A stretch of DNA of 40,420 bases from Sedimentisphaerales bacterium. GTDB taxonomy: Bacteria; Planctomycetota; Phycisphaerae; Sedimentisphaerales; Anaerobacaceae. Made by a program: the position numbers and the translations under genes. Location of the stretch: positions 1 through 40,420 of the forward strand of contig JAFGPS010000138.1 in the NCBI GenBank assembly GCA_016936075.1, in the 5' to 3' direction. Shown in pieces: positions 8,475-16,375 of the stretch. Positions within the stretch are counted from its first letter, which is position 1. Each line of letters starts with the position of its first letter. The notes under the pieces were generated by a model. The model was not told where the DNA came from. It was given only the letters and a program-made list of their open reading frames with translations, and made no database searches.

Positions 8475-10472
8475 ATGAGTTCAGAATCAATAAAAAATGT
8501 GATTAAAGCAAAACGGGAACAATTTAACCGAGCGATATTTGACTATTCTTCAGCTCGACCCTACACAATAATAATGTTATTAGCGTTATTATGTACCCTT
8601 ACAGTTAAACTGTTCTACGCTAAACGCAATTTGCTTACATACCAGTATCCAGGGTGGATACTCTCTGATATTTCATTTTTCTTAGGTATCGAGGTTATTT
8701 TTGCATTTTCTTGTTTTTGTTATCCCAGGAAAAGAGTAATTCGCACAGTAACAATCATATCTGCGGTTATATGCTTTTGGTCATTTCTCAATGCCGGCTG
8801 GCTTATAAGAACTGGAACTCAAATTTTGCCGCGAGTTTTATTGACACTTATACGTGATCCATTAACTGCTTTTCAAATGGTTGGTAAAAATCTGACTAAG
8901 GTACCTATAACATCAATTCTATTACTTACTCCGGGAGTGATTGCAATTTTGTTTTTTGGTTATATTTTAACCAAGCCAAGAAATCCGAATTACAACAAAA
9001 GAAGGTTTTTTATAAGGTTTGTTATCAGTGTTATTATATGCCTTTCAACTATTCTTTTACGCCCTGTTTTAATAAAAGCCAGACCTTCTCAGACTGTATC
9101 ATTGGAATTGCAATATAACGCGCAAATCAAAGCTATTGTCAGTTTGGTTTCAAATAATCATAAACCACCGACAGAGCCTACTCGTAGAGTTCCTTTTAAT
9201 GACCAGATTACAGTACCTATTGGTATACAAAAGCAAGAGAGTAATATCATAGTAATAGTTCTTGAAGGAGTGCAGTATGCATATACTTCGTTTGGTGAAA
9301 AGTCTAAAGATTCAACACCCTATCTTGTAAATCTTGCAAAACAGGGAGCGTGTTTTACAAATATGCGTTCTACACTGACGCATACAACAAAAGCTCTTTT
9401 TACTTTAATGACAGGACGATATGCGTCAGCTTCCCAGGATATTGTCGAAGCGGTACCTATTTCAAAGCCATATGCAAGTTTAGCGACTATTCTGGAGGGC
9501 CAGCTTGATTACAGGACAGCTTTTTTTCAGTCTGCAAGAGGCAATTTCGAGTGCAGGCCGGGGCTGGTTCATAATCTTGGATTTGATAAGTTCTGGGCAA
9601 GAGATGATCTTGACGATCCAAATAAGTATGTAGGCTACCTTGGCAGTGATGAATATGCCTTGATTGAACCCATAAAAGAATGGGTGAGCTCCGATAATAA
9701 ACCATTCCTGCTTACTATCATGTGTTCCGTTACACACGATACTTATGAAGTACCTGAGTGGTATAGTGAACAAGCGAAAGAGGAAATCGACAGATACAGG
9801 CAAACAATTGAATATACAGATGAGTTTCTGAAATCTTTCGAAAGGGAACTTTCCCAGCTTGGTATTATGGAAAATACGATTTTTTGTGTTGTTGGTGACC
9901 ATGGGGAAGCTTTTGATGAGCATGGTCAATCCGGACATGATCGTATTGCTTATGATGAATTTCTGCACGTTCCGTTTTGCATCAAAGCTCCAAATATTGA
10001 GCCAGGCAAAGTAATTTATAATCCGGTGAGTTCGATAGATTTAACTCCCACTTTATTAAGCTTGTTGGGTTTTAATACTGAAAAAGCTGGTTTTGACGGC
10101 ATAAATGTTCTTGGCTCAATCAACGATGAGCGCAAGGTTTTCTTTTCAGGATGGATGTATGTAAGTCAGGCAGGATTTGTACAAGGAAAATTAAAATATA
10201 TCTACGATCCAGTACACGAGGTAACAAGTTTATACGATTTACAGAATGATCCTAATGAAAAGGAAAGAATGGATATACCCGAAGAACAGGCACAGGCTAT
10301 CATAGATGAAATTGAGACATGGCGGGAAAATACGATTTTTCAGTATGATCAGGAATATAAAGGAAGAAATATCATTTTTGACAAATGGCTTTGTAAATGG
10401 GGGAACAGAAATTCGTCTGCTGAATTTTTAAAACCGGAACAAGCAAGAGAGTTTGTTAAAAAAAATAAGTAA
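8475..10472 (+). CDS. Membrane phosphotransferase/sulfatase-fold protein (LTA synthase-like)
   Basis: About 665 residues. The first ~210 residues hold five or six membrane segments. From about residue 255 there is an alkaline phosphatase/sulfatase-fold domain facing the periplasm. Metal-site motifs are visible: IVIVLEGVQ early and VGDHGEAFDEHG with downstream SGHDR late. Aligning on the TGR of the sulfatase signature puts Thr304 (THTTKALFTLMTGR) where sulfatases have the formylglycine Cys, and the C-x-P-x-R residues are absent. Threonine is the nucleophile in LTA synthases and phosphoethanolamine transferases, so transfer of a phospho-alcohol to a glycan or lipid is more likely than sulfate hydrolysis. 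The substrate is unknown. I chose the ATG at 8475; an upstream TTG at 8448 is in frame. Neither has a clear ribosome site. Confidence 0.82.
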   Translation: MSSESIKNVIKAKREQFNRAIFDYSSARPYTIIMLLALLCTLTVKLFYAKRNLLTYQYPGWILSDISFFLGIEVIFAFSCFCYPRKRVIRTVTIISAVICFWSFLNAGWLIRTGTQILPRVLLTLIRDPLTAFQMVGKNLTKVPITSILLLTPGVIAILFFGYILTKPRNPNYNKRRFFIRFVISVIICLSTILLRPVLIKARPSQTVSLELQYNAQIKAIVSLVSNNHKPPTEPTRRVPFNDQITVPIGIQKQESNIIVIVLEGVQYAYTSFGEKSKDSTPYLVNLAKQGACFTNMRSTLTHTTKALFTLMTGRYASASQDIVEAVPISKPYASLATILEGQLDYRTAFFQSARGNFECRPGLVHNLGFDKFWARDDLDDPNKYVGYLGSDEYALIEPIKEWVSSDNKPFLLTIMCSVTHDTYEVPEWYSEQAKEEIDRYRQTIEYTDEFLKSFERELSQLGIMENTIFCVVGDHGEAFDEHGQSGHDRIAYDEFLHVPFCIKAPNIEPGKVIYNPVSSIDLTPTLLSLLGFNTEKAGFDGINVLGSINDERKVFFSGWMYVSQAGFVQGKLKYIYDPVHEVTSLYDLQNDPNEKERMDIPEEQAQAIIDEIETWRENTIFQYDQEYKGRNIIFDKWLCKWGNRNSSAEFLKPEQAREFVKKNK

Positions 10473-10762
10473 ATGCTTGTTGATTATAATCATTCCTATG
10501 TTTAATAAATTCAACACTATAAAAAACTTCACGTATAATACCAATTATTTAGTTAAAATTGTTAAGAGGGGTTGAATAGTGGGATTTGGTGTTGCAAAAA
10601 ATCAACATATCGATATATCAATCATTTGTTCTTATTGAAGAATTATTACTATTATTACAATGTAAAATCTTTTTAATAATAGATTTACGTCCTATATATT
10701 TACTGTTAATGGTATATTAACATCGGTTGGTATGTTTATTGCTGCATAGTAAGACTTGTCCT

Positions 10763-10824
10763 AAAAATTGGATATTTTGGGCGGACGTCCTAAAAAAATA
10801 TCCTGGAGGAGGAGATGTCCGCCC
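10763..10824 (+). ncRNA. Structured RNA element, copy 1 (pseudoknot-capable, GGAGGAGG loop)
   Basis: After AAAAATTGGAT, GGATATTTT (10770-10778) is complementary to AAAATATCC (10795-10803). GGGCGGAC (10779-10786) is complementary to GTCCGCCC (10817-10824). The two stems interleave as in an H-type pseudoknot, leaving TGGAGGAGGAGAT as the joining loop. The second copy downstream shares the leading word and the CTGGAGGAGG loop. No promoter was identified, so it could be an independent small RNA or part of a long 3' UTR of the upstream gene. Confidence 0.45.
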
Positions 10825-10891
10825 AGTACTTTAATAATTTAAGAACCGGCGTCGATAAATAATTTTTGAGATTCCGGGCTATTACATAATA

Positions 10892-10940
10892 TTAAAATTG
10901 GATCTTGTGGGGTCGTTCTGGAGGAGGGCGACTCCTTTTT
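10892..10940 (+). ncRNA. Structured RNA element, copy 2, ending in a U-tract
   Basis: Again AAAATTGGAT, then GGGGTCG (10909-10915) paired to CGACTCC (10929-10935) around the loop TTCTGGAGGAGGG, followed by TTTTT. The one non-Watson-Crick position is G-U when read on the plus strand but A-C on the minus strand, which favours a plus-strand RNA. The U-tract makes it a plausible terminator for the whole element and possibly for the upstream gene. Confidence 0.5.
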
Positions 10941-10956
10941 CTCATTCAATTTTCAT

Positions 10957-12153
10957 TTACTCGCACCGACAGATTTCCTTACTGTTATTTAAAAGTTCAT
11001 TCATAATTGTAGCAGCTCGTTGCTTTGATTCGAGAAGTTTTAATTTTTTAAGCAAAGAGAGTTGTCTGTCATTGAAGCAGATTGGAGTATGAAGGTTAAA
11101 ATTAATTAAACCGAGTGTTTGTCGAATTGAGGATAATAAACCTTCTGAACCAGTTTGGTTTTTTGCACTGATTTGTATAGTATTCGAAAGAAAGTCTGGT
11201 AATCTTGATTTATTAAATTTCTGGGGAAGATCGGATTTATTAAGAACTGTAATTATTGTTTTTCTTTTGTAATTGTGAAATACACTATAGTTAAATTCTA
11301 TATCCCTGCTATTATCAAGCACAAGCAGAATAAGGTCCGCCTCGTTGATTAATTCGAGAGCCTTGTTTTGAGCTGCGTTATCTATACTTTTGCTAATAGT
11401 GGATAAATTGTCATCAAGTCCTGCTGTATCAATTAATTCGAGAGATAGTGATTCTATTTGGCATTGTGCCGTGACCCAATCTCGCGTTGTACCGCTAATG
11501 TCGGTAACAATGGATTTTTGTTTACCTGAGAGGAAATTAAGCAGAGTACTTTTACCTGAATTTGGAGGACCTGTGAGTATTGTTTTGCAGCCTGAAATGA
11601 TTAGTTTTGCAATAGAACTGTTTTGTAATATTTCATCTGTTTGTTTTTTGATTAAGTCCAAAGATAAACTGTTTATATCACTGAGCCATTCACGTACAAC
11701 TTTGCTTAAACCTGAGTCAATCTGATTCAGAATAATTTTTGTACCTTCAATAGTTTTTGACTGGACCTGGGCGATTTTTGCTTCTAAGGCAATTATGTTG
11801 GTTTGCTCATGTTTTGAGAGTATTTTCTTTTGTATCAGTTCGTCAGAAATTATTTGAACGCCCTGTTTTTTAAGTAATTGAATAATCATCTCAACAATAA
11901 GAGGATTGCCATGACAATGAATCGCAAATAAATATGGTCTCTCATAACCTATAGTGACCTGGTCAATTATTTTAGAATTATCATGGATTGTACCGAGTAG
12001 GATTTGGCCAACTTCGAATCGTAAAGGTTTTGTTGAAACGGACTTAAAAACAGTTTTTATTATTGATTCAGCATTTTTGCCGCAGACTTGAACAGTCGCA
12101 ATCGCACCGGTCCCTTTACCTGTCATTACTCCTGCGAATGTTTCATTTTCCAT
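10957..12153 (-). CDS. mnmE: MnmE/TrmE-like tRNA-modification GTPase lacking the C-terminal CIGK motif
   Basis: MnmE with MnmG makes the cmnm5 modification of wobble U34 in tRNAs. Here the N-terminal folate-binding-like domain is recognisable but shortened (AIATVQVCG start, FAIHCHGNPLIVEMII), followed by helices. The G domain is complete: GPPNSGKST near residue 195, SGTTRD, DTAGL and NKSD. The protein is 398 residues against about 450 for the family. Its C-terminus ends in KEICRCE, with no FxxFCIGK-type tail, whose cysteine is essential in E. coli MnmE. It is either a divergent MnmE or a paralogue with another role. It starts 22 bp after coaX, so they are cotranscribed. mnmG (gidA) is not in the window. 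Confidence 0.85.
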   Translation of the reverse strand: MENETFAGVMTGKGTGAIATVQVCGKNAESIIKTVFKSVSTKPLRFEVGQILLGTIHDNSKIIDQVTIGYERPYLFAIHCHGNPLIVEMIIQLLKKQGVQIISDELIQKKILSKHEQTNIIALEAKIAQVQSKTIEGTKIILNQIDSGLSKVVREWLSDINSLSLDLIKKQTDEILQNSSIAKLIISGCKTILTGPPNSGKSTLLNFLSGKQKSIVTDISGTTRDWVTAQCQIESLSLELIDTAGLDDNLSTISKSIDNAAQNKALELINEADLILLVLDNSRDIEFNYSVFHNYKRKTIITVLNKSDLPQKFNKSRLPDFLSNTIQISAKNQTGSEGLLSSIRQTLGLINFNLHTPICFNDRQLSLLKKLKLLESKQRAATIMNELLNNSKEICRCE

Positions 12154-12175
12154 AGTGAATTGTATTTAAAAATAA

Positions 12176-12970
12176 TTACTCAGCTTCCTGCTTTGATTCT
12201 ATAAATTTTTTATAAGCCAGAAAGACTCCCCTGACGACAAGGTTTGGAACATAATCGTCAGCGAATTCACAATCTGTATGTATTGTTTTCGCACCTGAGC
12301 CTGTAATAATTGTTTGCGGCCAGTTGCCAAGTTCTTCAGCGTAGCGGCGTGTAATTTCCTGCAGCAAACCGACATTCGCATAATATAGCCCGCAGTTAAT
12401 TGCATCGGCTGTATTTTTACCATAAGGAGCATTGGGTTTGGTTACTTTTATATTAGGAAGCTGTGCCGTATTATCTCGTAATGCTTTTGCGCTAATTTCA
12501 AATCCCGGACAAATTACGCCGCCTAAGAAAATCCCATTATCATCTACAAGGTCGATAGTAACCGCAGTTCCGAAATCCGCGACCACTACTGCATTTCCAA
12601 TCACATCATAAGCCGCAGCGGCAGCGACTACCCTGTCAGTACCGACTTTTTCCGGCTCATCCACCCATAGACTGATAGGGAGTGGAATTTCTTTACCGAT
12701 GATATATATCTTCTCGTCGAAATTCTTTTTCGCGATTTCTTTAATTACTTTTGTCCAGTCAGGCTTTACACTACTAACGACAATTACGCCGTCCCGTTTC
12801 TTTTCTTTAGAACTTGTCAAGACCGGGATTTTTTCCCATGCCGTTTTAAGACAATTTTCAATTTTTTTCTTTGAATCCCCTGCAATGGATTCAATAGATT
12901 GCTCTTCATTATCAAGAAAAAGAGCGATATTAATATTGGTATTGCCTATATCTATTGCTATCACGTTCAT
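12176..12970 (-). CDS. coaX: Type III pantothenate kinase
   Basis: Phosphorylates pantothenate, the first step of coenzyme A synthesis. About 264 residues, ASKHA fold: DIGNTNINIALF phosphate loop at the very start, GTDRVVAAAAAY near residue 110, the DFGTAVTIDLV motif and GGVICPGFEISAKAL, all typical of CoaX. The ATG at 12970 puts the phosphate loop at residue 5, as usual; an upstream in-frame start at 12991 would add seven unconserved residues. It is first in a two-gene operon with the mnmE-like gene and is divergent from transketolase. Confidence 0.96.
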   Translation of the reverse strand: MNVIAIDIGNTNINIALFLDNEEQSIESIAGDSKKKIENCLKTAWEKIPVLTSSKEKKRDGVIVVSSVKPDWTKVIKEIAKKNFDEKIYIIGKEIPLPISLWVDEPEKVGTDRVVAAAAAYDVIGNAVVVADFGTAVTIDLVDDNGIFLGGVICPGFEISAKALRDNTAQLPNIKVTKPNAPYGKNTADAINCGLYYANVGLLQEITRRYAEELGNWPQTIITGSGAKTIHTDCEFADDYVPNLVVRGVFLAYKKFIESKQEAE

Positions 12971-13038
12971 AAGTAATCTTTCAAAATGCACAAAAATTAA
13001 TCACTATTTGTACTCTATTGTGCCGAATAAGTCAAATT

Positions 13039-13067
13039 TTTACGATAAAAGACAGTTTCTGTATACT
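13039..13067 (+). promoter_or_regulatory. Probable transketolase promoter
   Basis: TTTACG (13039-13044), 17 bp, TATACT (13062-13067). The -10 matches 5 of 6 consensus bases and the -35 matches 4 of 6. This predicts a leader of about 107 bases before the tkt ATG. Confidence 0.5.
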
Positions 13068-13070
13068 GAG

Positions 13071-13124
13071 GAATTCGATATTTTCCTTGCGAAAAGTGGA
13101 TACAATTGTTATCCTGTCGAATTC
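13071..13124 (+). promoter_or_regulatory. Inverted-repeat structure in the transketolase leader
   Basis: GAATTCGA (13071-13078) pairs with TCGAATTC (13117-13124). Inside, GGATA and TATCC flank an ACAATTGT palindrome. It lies just after the predicted transcription start, so it would form a nested hairpin in the 5' UTR. No known riboswitch class is recognised. Confidence 0.35.
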
Positions 13125-13180
13125 GAATTTTTAAGTTAAAAACAATATTAACAGATAATTAACGATTACAGGAAACAATA

Positions 13181-15202
13181 ATGAGCACAAAACAGAATCC
13201 CGGTCTCAACGAACTTGACGAACTAAGTATTCAGACAATCAGGTTTTTAGCAATAGACGGCGTTCAGGAGGCCAATTCTGGCCATCCGGGAATGCCTATG
13301 GGAATGGCTCCGGCGACTTATATTCTCTGGACAAAATATATGAATTTCAATTCAGCCAATCCACGCTGGTCAAATCGCGACAGATTCGTTCTTTCAGCCG
13401 GTCATGGAAGTATGCTGCTTTATTCAATGCTGCATTTATCCGGCTTCGATATCAGCCTGGATGATCTTAAAAATTTCCGTCAGTGGGGAGCCAAAACTCC
13501 GGGCCATCCTGAATTTGAACTGGATCACGGTATCGAATTAACAACCGGACCGCTCGGACAGGGAATATCAAATGCCGTCGGTATGGCAATCGCTCAAAAA
13601 TATCTTGCGAATTATTTCAATCGCGAGGGTTTTCCAGTTGTAGATTATAAAATATATGTCGTTGTAGGTGACGGTGACCTTCAGGAAGGTGTTGCCTCGG
13701 AAGCCTGCTCGCTTGCCGGTCATCTGGGACTTGATAATTTAGTCGTTGTTTATGATGACAATCATATAAGTATTGATGGCGATACTGATTTGTCTTTTAC
13801 AGAGGACACAAAAATGCGTTTCCAGTCTTACGGCTGGAATGTTCAGGAAGTAGGCGGCGATGGAAATGATATGGCTGCTTTCGAGACGGCACTTGCCATG
13901 TCAGAATCCGGAAAACCAATGATGATTAAACTTCGCACACATATCGCATACGGAAGTCCTAACAAACAGGATACATCCGGCGCACATGGTGCTCCTCTTG
14001 GTGAAGATGAAATCAAACTGATTAAGAAAAAATTCGGCTGGGATCCTGAAAAGAAATTCTTCGTTCCTTCGGAAGTGACATCTCATTTTGATAAAGTAAA
14101 AGAAAAAGGCGAAGAAGCAGAAGCTCTATGGAACAAAATGTTCGAAAGTTATACTCAGAAATATCCGGAACTTGCGGAAGAATTCAATTCTGCAATAGAA
14201 GGAAAATTACCTGTTAATATCGATGAAATATTACCAACATTTAAAGCAGGTGATTCGATAGCTACAAGAAGTGCTTCAGGAAAAGTTCTTGCAGCGGTTA
14301 TGCCAAAAATGCCTATGTTGATGGGCGGCTCGGCAGACCTTACACCTTCGAACAATACAGGCTGGCCCGGAATGAAAGATTTTCAGAAATCTTCACCTGA
14401 CGGCAGATATATTCGTTACGGAATTCGCGAGCATGCAATGGGCTCGATTATGAACGGTATCTCAATTAGCGGAATGCTTCGTGCATACGGCGGGACATTC
14501 TTCGTATTTTCCGATTATATGAGACCGGCTGTTAGAGTCGCAGCTCTATCAAAATATCCGAGCATTTTTATCTGGACGCACGATAGTATTGGAGTTGGTG
14601 AAGATGGCCCGACACATCAGCCGGTAGAACACCTTGCTGCTTTGAGAGCTATTCCGGATCTTGTAGTATTCCGCCCTGCCGATGCAAACGAAACCGCACA
14701 GGTTTGGAAATACACACTTGAGAATAATGATGGCCCAGTCGCCATGCTGCTTACACGACAAAACTTACCTGTTCTTGACCAGGATAAATATGGCTCAGCT
14801 AAAGACACAAGCAAAGGCGCATATGTTCTCGTAAAAGAAAAAGACGCGGATGTAATTCTTATGGCAAGCGGCTCGGAAGTGTCACTCGCATTAAGTGCTG
14901 CCGAAAACCTCGCTAAAGACGGCGTGAAAGCACAGGTCGTAAGTATGCCTTCATGGGAACTTTTCGAGAAACAGCCGCAATCTTATAAAGATTCTGTATT
15001 GCCTCCGAATGTAAAAGCAAGAGTCGCGGTTGAAGCAGGAATAGAAATGGGCTGGAGTAAATACATTGGTGACAATGGAATTTTCATCGGTATGTCAAGT
15101 TTCGGCGCTTCAGCACCTGCAAGTATATGCTTCGAAAAATTCGGTATCACAGCAGAAGCAGTTACAGAAGCCGCGAAGAAATCTATTGCAAATAGCAAAT
15201 AG
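13181..15202 (+). CDS. tkt: Transketolase
   Basis: Thiamine-diphosphate enzyme moving two-carbon units between sugar phosphates in the non-oxidative pentose phosphate pathway. Full length at 673 residues. The N-terminal ThDP domain has SGHPGMPMG, LSAGHGSMLLY, TGPLGQGISNAVG and the diphosphate/Mg motif GDGDLQEGVASEA with a later DDNHISIDG. The pyrimidine domain has GSADLTPSN, RYGIREHAMG and HDSIGVGEDGPTHQPVE. The C-terminal domain has GSEVSLAL and VAVEAG. AGGAAAC precedes the ATG. A strong promoter and structured leader lie upstream. The stop codon is separated from the convergent lipoprotein gene by one base. Confidence 0.99.
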   Translation: MSTKQNPGLNELDELSIQTIRFLAIDGVQEANSGHPGMPMGMAPATYILWTKYMNFNSANPRWSNRDRFVLSAGHGSMLLYSMLHLSGFDISLDDLKNFRQWGAKTPGHPEFELDHGIELTTGPLGQGISNAVGMAIAQKYLANYFNREGFPVVDYKIYVVVGDGDLQEGVASEACSLAGHLGLDNLVVVYDDNHISIDGDTDLSFTEDTKMRFQSYGWNVQEVGGDGNDMAAFETALAMSESGKPMMIKLRTHIAYGSPNKQDTSGAHGAPLGEDEIKLIKKKFGWDPEKKFFVPSEVTSHFDKVKEKGEEAEALWNKMFESYTQKYPELAEEFNSAIEGKLPVNIDEILPTFKAGDSIATRSASGKVLAAVMPKMPMLMGGSADLTPSNNTGWPGMKDFQKSSPDGRYIRYGIREHAMGSIMNGISISGMLRAYGGTFFVFSDYMRPAVRVAALSKYPSIFIWTHDSIGVGEDGPTHQPVEHLAALRAIPDLVVFRPADANETAQVWKYTLENNDGPVAMLLTRQNLPVLDQDKYGSAKDTSKGAYVLVKEKDADVILMASGSEVSLALSAAENLAKDGVKAQVVSMPSWELFEKQPQSYKDSVLPPNVKARVAVEAGIEMGWSKYIGDNGIFIGMSSFGASAPASICFEKFGITAEAVTEAAKKSIANSK

Positions 15203-15203
15203 C

Positions 15204-16247
15204 TTATTCTTTATGTTCGAGTGTCTTTAACATTTGAGCGGCATATTTTTTAACTTCCGGTTCTGGATCATCGAGTGCTTTAACAAAAGTATCTTTATAT
15301 GAACTAATATCAGGAGGTGAACCGTCTTTGCTTTTTGATATTAATATGCTCTTAAGAAAATATCTTTTTTTATTCTCATGAGATTGTTTTTTGATCCAGT
15401 CAAGGGAATCATGCCAATTGAATTTATTTTCATAATATTCAGGAATTAACATAAAACAATATGGCAGTGATGCAATCGAATATCCATCTTCTTTACGGAT
15501 TAGAAATGGTCCATCAAATGTAAGATTCGGATCGGAACTTTCTGTTTTATATTTTTCGAGATCATTCGAACAATCTTTACATAATTTCTTTTTAAGTTTA
15601 ATTCCGAAAAAAAATCCAAGATTATCCAGAAATCCCGGAGATGAATTCATTAAGCAATTGTTATTGTTACAATGCGCACCGTCACTGTGGGATTGTTCCT
15701 TGCATAATCCTAAAATATGACCGGTTTCATGTTGAATTGTACAAGATGCAGTATTTTTTTGAAATACCTTACCAGTAGGAAAGAAAATCGTATTCGGGCA
15801 TAAAGAAATTATATGAGAGTGTATTTCTTTTTTTTGGAAAGTATTTTTCCCGTTAAAGAAAAAAATATGCAAATAAGCAGACTGCTTATCTGAATTCTGG
15901 TCGGGACCATCAAGGCAGAAAATAGATGCAGGACCAATAGACATATCTTTAATTTTATCTAATGGAATCGGCTCATCGCGGATTACTTTAATACCATCAG
16001 GTTTTGAGCAGTGTGTAGTAAGAAAATCTTCTAATACATCAAGCCATTCATCAGGAACTTCCGCACCTTCAATTACATCGACTTCAACATAAATTTGGCT
16101 GTAAGGTTGTTCATTTAAATATAATAGTTCCGGCTGCATATATTTTGGTAAAGTGGCATTTTGACCGCAGCCGGGAATGATTAGAAGTATAGGTAAAGTT
16201 AGAATTGTTAATAACAGTATTTTGATATATCCCGTTTTCTGAATCAA
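15204..16247 (-). CDS. Exported lipoprotein with archaemetzincin-like zinc protease site and a C-terminal HEAT-like repeat
   Basis: 347 residues. The start is TTG, supported by AAGGA six bases upstream. A hydrophobic signal ends in LIIPGC, a lipobox, so the protein is probably lipidated at Cys27. HETGHILGL begins at residue 173, followed by an inserted loop, then HCNNNNCLM and, 22 residues on, CKDC. Archaemetzincins have HExxHxxGxxHC-x4-C-x-M followed by CxxC, so all elements are present, with about nine extra residues between the first two histidines and the HC. The end (about 318-345) looks like one HEAT-type helical pair (VKALDDPEPEVKKYAAQML). The substrate is unknown. It is a single gene between topA and tkt. 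Confidence 0.72.
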   Translation of the reverse strand: MIQKTGYIKILLLTILTLPILLIIPGCGQNATLPKYMQPELLYLNEQPYSQIYVEVDVIEGAEVPDEWLDVLEDFLTTHCSKPDGIKVIRDEPIPLDKIKDMSIGPASIFCLDGPDQNSDKQSAYLHIFFFNGKNTFQKKEIHSHIISLCPNTIFFPTGKVFQKNTASCTIQHETGHILGLCKEQSHSDGAHCNNNNCLMNSSPGFLDNLGFFFGIKLKKKLCKDCSNDLEKYKTESSDPNLTFDGPFLIRKEDGYSIASLPYCFMLIPEYYENKFNWHDSLDWIKKQSHENKKRYFLKSILISKSKDGSPPDISSYKDTFVKALDDPEPEVKKYAAQMLKTLEHKE

Positions 16248-16375
16248 ATTATATCCTTTCTCTCATTTTTTGCTCACAGGATGATTATAGAAAGAGAGTA
16301 AGTATATGTCGAGAGAAAAAGGAATCTCCGCAAGTTGATTAAATTGGGAAGTATCAATTCAATAGTGCTTAGATA

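Larger units (their letters stand above)
10473..10956. other. Convergent intergenic region with structured RNA candidate
   Basis: 484 bp between the ends of the sulfatase-fold gene and mnmE. No coding potential was seen. The first ~285 bp are plain AT-rich DNA. The last ~200 bp hold two related hairpins, described separately. Confidence 0.7.
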
